From the NCBI GenBank assembly GCA_900550835.1, contig URTP01000076.1:1-10062 (forward strand): a stretch of DNA of 10,062 nt, given 5' to 3'. Under the pieces are notes generated by a model. The model was not told the DNA's origin. It saw nothing but the letters and a program-made list of their open reading frames with translations, and did no database searches. This DNA is from an uncultured Collinsella sp. GTDB lineage: Bacteria; Actinomycetota; Coriobacteriia; Coriobacteriales; Coriobacteriaceae. The translations under genes and the position numbers were made by a program. The stretch's first letter is position 1; every line of letters starts with the position of its first letter. Below are positions 6,952 through 10,062 of this stretch, piece by piece.

Positions 6952-8115
6952 ATGCGTAAGATTAAGACCATCGACGACATCACTAAAGACGGCAAAGTCG
7001 AGTTTGGCGAGGGCTACGAGTTTGTAAGCACCGCCGAGGAGGCCGATGCAATCCTGATGCGCTCGACCGACCTGCACGGCTACGAACTGCCCGAGGGCAT
7101 CCGCGCCATCGCCCGCTGCGGCGCCGGCGTCAACAACATTCCCGTCGAGAAGTACGCCAAGAAGGGCGTCGTCGTCTTTAACTCCCCCGGCGCCAACAGC
7201 AACGCCGTCAAGGAGCTCGTCCTGAGCATGCTGGTGCTTTCGAGCCGCGGCGTAGTGCAGTCGATGAACTGGGTGCGCGACAACGCCGACGACCCCGAGA
7301 TCCAGGTCGATGCCGAGAAAGCCAAGAAGGCCTTTGTGGGCCGCGAGCTCAAGGGCAAGCGCATCGGCGTCATCGGTCTGGGCAACGTAGGCTCCAAGGT
7401 CGCCAACGCCTGTGTCGATCTGGGCATGGATGTCTACGGCTACGATCCGTTCATTTCCGTCGAACACGCGTGGGTGCTGAGCCGCGAAGTGCAGCGCGTG
7501 GGCACGCTCGAGGACCTCTGCCGCGGCTGCGACTACCTCACCGTGCACGTGCCCAGCAAGGCCGACACCATCGGCATGATCAGCACCAAGCAGATTAACC
7601 TGCTGGCCCCGGGCGCCGTGCTCATCAACTACGCGCGCGAAACCATCATTGACGAGGACGCCGTCGACGCTGCTCTGCGCAAGGGCAAGCTGAGCTGGTT
7701 TAGCTGCGACTTTGCCACACCCAAGACCGTCAAGATGCCCAACACGTTTATCACCACGCACTCGGGCGCCGGCACCGGCGAGGCCGAGGCCAACTGCGCC
7801 GACATGGCCATCAGCGAGCTCAAGGATTACCTGGAAAACGGCAACATCGCGCACAGCGTCAACTACCCCGCCTGCAGCATGGGCAAGGCGCGCGCCGCGA
7901 GCCGCATCGCCTGCCTGCACGCCAACGTGCCCAACATGATCGGCCAGATCACGGCCATTCTCGCCAAGGACAACGCCAACGTGCAGCGTATGACCAACGA
8001 GTCCGCTGGCGAAAACGCCTACACCATGTTCGACACCGACGAGCACCTGGACAGCAGCACCATCGAGGCGCTCAAGCAGATTCCGTCGATGTATCGCGTG
8101 CGCGTGATCAAATAG
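6952..8115 (+). CDS. serA: D-3-phosphoglycerate dehydrogenase with C-terminal ACT domain
   Basis: A 387-residue member of the D-2-hydroxyacid dehydrogenase family that oxidises 3-phosphoglycerate with NAD+, the first step of serine synthesis. Seen in order are the short N-terminal substrate domain with RCGAGVNNIP (55-64), the Rossmann motif GVIGLGNVGSKVA (139-151, Gly142-x-Gly144-x-x-Gly147) with Asp165 in YGYDP, NYARETIIDE (226-235, catalytic Arg229) and catalytic His270 in THSGAGTGEAEANCA. A C-terminal ACT-like segment runs from about 317 to 387 (HANVPNMIGQITAIL), probably for serine feedback. Oddly, the position where short-form enzymes carry the catalytic Glu (DFPxPE) is Lys258 here (DFATPK). 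The ATG has an AAGGAG site 7 nt upstream. It is probably cotranscribed with serC and ends at a strong hairpin. Confidence 0.93.
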   Translation: MRKIKTIDDITKDGKVEFGEGYEFVSTAEEADAILMRSTDLHGYELPEGIRAIARCGAGVNNIPVEKYAKKGVVVFNSPGANSNAVKELVLSMLVLSSRGVVQSMNWVRDNADDPEIQVDAEKAKKAFVGRELKGKRIGVIGLGNVGSKVANACVDLGMDVYGYDPFISVEHAWVLSREVQRVGTLEDLCRGCDYLTVHVPSKADTIGMISTKQINLLAPGAVLINYARETIIDEDAVDAALRKGKLSWFSCDFATPKTVKMPNTFITTHSGAGTGEAEANCADMAISELKDYLENGNIAHSVNYPACSMGKARAASRIACLHANVPNMIGQITAILAKDNANVQRMTNESAGENAYTMFDTDEHLDSSTIEALKQIPSMYRVRVIK

Positions 8116-8154
8116 CGCCGGCGCCAAGCCTGCGAGGCAGTCCATGAAGCCCAT

Positions 8155-8188
8155 TCGGCCCCCGTTTTAACGAAACGGGGGCCGATTT
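8155..8188 (+). terminator. Intrinsic terminator of serC-serA
   Basis: A 13-bp perfect stem, TCGGCCCCCGTTT (8155-8167) and AAACGGGGGCCGA (8173-8185), with a 5-nt TAACG loop, 40 bp after the serA stop. It is followed by a short, interrupted T tract (TTTCGTT). On the other strand there is no T tract, so it acts for serA. Confidence 0.8.
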
Positions 8189-8207
8189 CGTTGCTCCGGC
8201 TGGTTTT

Positions 8208-8385
8208 GAAAATGCTATCCATAATAAGTTTTTCGGATAATCGACAGTCCCACCCAAATCACTGAGCACACCTGCTTTGATAAACAGCTTTATCAGGGGC
8301 TTTAGTAGGTAAAAATCGATCTCTATATATCACATTCAAGTTGACTGTCGATTTTCCGAAACAACTTGTTTTGGATAGTATTTTT
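8208..8385. mobile_element. MITE-like element with ~42-bp imperfect terminal inverted repeats
   Basis: The left arm at 8208-8249 and the right arm at 8343-8385 are inverted copies, matching at about 37 of 43 aligned positions with one 1-bp gap. Shared blocks include CTATCC, CAAGTT/TAAGTT, TTTCGGA and ATCGACAGTC. The 93-bp interior has no coding capacity but holds a second small inverted repeat, TGATAAA (8278-8284) and TTTATCA (8289-8295). The element is clearly more AT-rich than its surroundings. No target-site duplication could be defined with confidence. A non-autonomous transposon remnant (MITE) fits best; a long structured RNA or a bidirectional regulatory hairpin is the alternative. Confidence 0.6.
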
Positions 8386-8463
8386 AAAGCCCTTCCAAGG
8401 CGAAACTGAAGCCTTTTTCGCGCCCAAAACTCTAGTTCACGCGACCGTTTTCCACCCGCGCGA

Positions 8464-9513
8464 CTACATTTCCGCCCAATTGATAAAAATCTCCTCACGA
8501 AGCCGCCGTTCGAGCTCCTGCTGCCGCGGTGTCTTGTCTTTCAGCGGCACATCGAGATAGGACATGATGAGCTCCATCACCACGCGGAAGGCATCGGAGT
8601 CGGCCAGCTGACCATAGGTCATCAAAACGACGGGATATCCCATCGCTTGCAGCGCCGTCGTTCGGTCGGAGTCCGAAATCTTGGATTCTATGGATCCATG
8701 AATGGCTTTACCTTGGCATTCAACCAGACACTCTCGACTACCGTCCTTATTTGCCAGCAAAATATCGGCATAGCGCCTATCAAGCCCCGAAATCAGGCGG
8801 GCACTGCGCGTCATACGAATCTCAACGTTATTGGTAAGGCGCAGCCCTTCGCCGCCGCGCAACCTCGTAAGGCCAAACAGCATCGATGCCTGGACCTCGA
8901 GCGGCGATGCCACCACCCCCGTAATGCATTTCGCGGCTCGTATGAACGATTTAGCGCCGCGGAGCCCCCGGATCTTATCGACGTACTCTGCAAGCTCAGA
9001 GAGCTCGATCAAGGGCGGTCGTTTCCACAAGTCCGTTGGACTCCCCGAGACATCCTTTACGTTTTCCCAGCCCAACCGTGCGTCACCCCACCGGCCCCCA
9101 TATGCCTGCACAAGTGCCGACTTTACCTGAGGCGCAATCTTGCACACGGCAAAGGTGCCGCACATCTCATACATGCACATAATCAGACGCTCGTTTGAGA
9201 CCGAGGAAGCCAGGGACAGCAGGGTAAAGAGTGGGGACGCGACATCGAGGCCAAACTCTGTCTGCCGCACGGAATCAAACGGCCTCTCCCCGTTCCAAAC
9301 ATGCCTGACAATGCGATCGCCCTTACGCCCGCAGCCGCCCTGCGCCAACACGTGTAACGGGGTGCCCAGGAAATGCTTGACGAGCGGGTGCTCACAAAGA
9401 TGCTCCCTGCGCGGATCGTCTACAGAATCGGGCAGGTCCGGCATTATCGCCAAGACCTGTGGAGGTATCCGGTGATACCGAAAGGCAGATATGTCGCACA
9501 GCATGTCGTCCAT
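8464..9513 (-). CDS. Hypothetical protein with possible PD-(D/E)XK (DUF559-like) C-terminal domain
   Basis: I do not recognise a named family. From ATG 9513-9511 the protein is 349 residues. Its layout recalls AbiEi/DUF559-type proteins common in Coriobacteriia: an N-terminal DISAFRYHR segment (7-15), a middle SPLFTLLSLASSVS followed by MYEMCGTFAV (93-123), then a C-terminal alpha/beta part. There SPLEVQASMLF (203-213), YADILL (Asp250), ECLVECQGK (Glu265, Gln267, Lys269) and SDRTTALQAMGYPVVLMTYGQL (282-303) are spaced like the acidic and helix-strand elements of PD-(D/E)XK nucleases. The catalytic set would be D-ExQ, not ExK. The C-terminus is charged and helical. The frame stays open to 9873, but that part is the antisense of the peptidase gene. 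A TTG at 9561 is another possible start; neither start has a clear ribosome binding site. It might be a defence or toxin-antitoxin protein. Confidence 0.72.
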   Translation of the reverse strand: MDDMLCDISAFRYHRIPPQVLAIMPDLPDSVDDPRREHLCEHPLVKHFLGTPLHVLAQGGCGRKGDRIVRHVWNGERPFDSVRQTEFGLDVASPLFTLLSLASSVSNERLIMCMYEMCGTFAVCKIAPQVKSALVQAYGGRWGDARLGWENVKDVSGSPTDLWKRPPLIELSELAEYVDKIRGLRGAKSFIRAAKCITGVVASPLEVQASMLFGLTRLRGGEGLRLTNNVEIRMTRSARLISGLDRRYADILLANKDGSRECLVECQGKAIHGSIESKISDSDRTTALQAMGYPVVLMTYGQLADSDAFRVVMELIMSYLDVPLKDKTPRQQELERRLREEIFINWAEM

Positions 9514-9627
9514 GAAAGGTACGTACCCGCTGCGTCGCTTGTGAACCCGCTCGGACGGCAAACGCGCTGGCTCGGCCTGCGAACGGTAAATACTGCCACG
9601 CCCACGTCGCGGATCTCTCAGGAGGCT

Positions 9628-9657
9628 TACAATCGGTTTGGAAAGCAAACTGATTGT
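9628..9657 (+). promoter_or_regulatory. Possible -10 and overlapping inverted repeat before the M20 peptidase gene
   Basis: TACAAT at 9628-9633 is one base from the -10 consensus, with no clear -35. It overlaps an inverted repeat of ACAATCGGTTTG (9629-9640) and CAAACTGATTGT (9646-9657), with one G/T mismatch and a 5-nt loop. The right arm abuts the ribosome binding site GAGG (9658-9661). It could be an operator or a hairpin affecting translation start. Confidence 0.4.
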
Positions 9658-9667
9658 GAGGTTGCAT

Positions 9668-10062
9668 ATGGTTGATGAGGACTTTGCCTGGCGGCTTGCG
9701 CAGGAGCTTGTGCGGATCGACAGCTCAGACCCGGGCGCGTATGAGGATGAAATTGAGCGCTTCATTAAGAGGCTCATTGAGCAGCAGCTGGCACAACTTG
9801 ATAGTTCTGCGCTCGATGCCGTGCAGATTGAGGAGCTCGAAGTGCTGCCCGGGCGCCGCAACCTTAAAGTCACCGTGCCGGGCCAAAGCGACGAGCCACG
9901 GCTCGTCTACATCTGCCACATGGATACCGTCACCTTGGGCGACGGCTGGGACGCGGGCATCGCACCGCTTGGGGCAGTTGTGCGCAACGACAAGCTCTAT
10001 GGCCGGGGCGCCTGCGATATGAAATCCGGTCTGGCCTGCTGCCTGTCCGCTTTTATCATGGC
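9668..10062 (+). CDS. M20-family metallopeptidase/deacylase, N-terminal part
   Basis: The first 131 codons of a gene that runs off the right edge. The ATG at 9668-9670 has a TGAGG site 6 nt upstream. The protein has the two metal-site motifs of the M20 family (ArgE/DapE/CPG2): ICHMDTV (82-88, His84 metal ligand, Asp86 catalytic support) and YGRGACDMKSGLA (111-123, Asp117 bridging metal ligand). The opening WRLAQELVRIDSSDPG is also typical. These are cytoplasmic zinc hydrolases acting on N-acyl amino acids, succinyl-diaminopimelate or small peptides; the substrate cannot be decided from this fragment. The region is divergent from the nuclease-like gene. Confidence 0.9.
   Translation, partial: MVDEDFAWRLAQELVRIDSSDPGAYEDEIERFIKRLIEQQLAQLDSSALDAVQIEELEVLPGRRNLKVTVPGQSDEPRLVYICHMDTVTLGDGWDAGIAPLGAVVRNDKLYGRGACDMKSGLACCLSAFIM

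Larger units (their letters stand above)
8116..8463. other. Convergent intergenic region with terminator and inverted-repeat element
   Basis: 348 bp between serA and the convergent nuclease-like gene. It contains the serA terminator and, beginning about 20 bp after it, an AT-rich inverted-repeat element at 8208-8385. The last 80 bp before the minus-strand gene's stop hold only a weak 5-bp stem (8397-8415) followed by TTT. I see no further gene or RNA. Confidence 0.7.

Noticed and set aside
6937..8154. Minus-strand open frame (405 codons) opposite serA
   Set aside because: It spans the whole serA gene in antisense, is Ala/Gly/Val/His-rich low-complexity translation, and is a typical shadow.
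8397..8418. Weak hairpin AAGGC/GCCTT followed by TTT, as a second plus-strand terminator
   Set aside because: Only a 5-bp stem with a 9-nt loop; the strong serA terminator lies upstream and no plus-strand gene ends here.
9514..9873. N-terminal extension of the nuclease-like gene
   Set aside because: About 120 extra residues would be mostly the antisense of the M20 peptidase gene and are Ser-rich and unlike the rest of the protein.

Overview
The window is moderately GC-rich, tightly packed bacterial DNA. The GC content, the codon use and the protein sequences (especially SerC, SerA and the nuclease-like protein) suggest a Coriobacteriia actinobacterium, probably Collinsella or a close relative. 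That assignment is from memory of similar proteins and was not tested by a search.

Left half (1-5056, all minus strand): the first part of a type 1 BREX phage-defence operon, transcribed right to left as brxA - brxB - brxC - pglX. brxA, brxB and brxC are intact. Only the first 22 codons of pglX lie in the window, so pglZ and brxL, the other usual type 1 genes, would be off the left edge. The genes are 3, 9 and 30 bp apart, and the brxB stop codon overlaps the brxC ribosome binding site, so they look like one translationally linked transcript. The brxA leader carries a perfect 9-bp-arm palindrome that could be an operator.

Boundary region (5057-5754): about 380 bp without a clear gene, with the brxA leader and a striking repeat (two tandem 12-bp units running into a perfect 15-bp-arm palindrome). 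A small plus-strand gene of 66 codons follows, preceded by its own palindrome; it may be an orphan antitoxin-like protein.

Middle (5755-8188, plus strand): serC and serA, giving the first two enzymes of phosphoserine synthesis from 3-phosphoglycerate, closed by a strong hairpin terminator. serB is not in the window. SerA appears to have Lys where short-form phosphoglycerate dehydrogenases have the catalytic Glu.

Right part (8189-10062): an AT-rich, roughly 180-bp element bounded by ~42-bp imperfect inverted repeats (MITE-like). Next is a minus-strand gene for an unrecognised 349-aa protein with a possible PD-(D/E)XK/DUF559-like C-terminal half. Divergent from it is the start of an M20-family metallopeptidase that runs off the right edge. 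The BREX operon thus sits beside housekeeping serine genes, with repeats and accessory genes on both sides of serC-serA.
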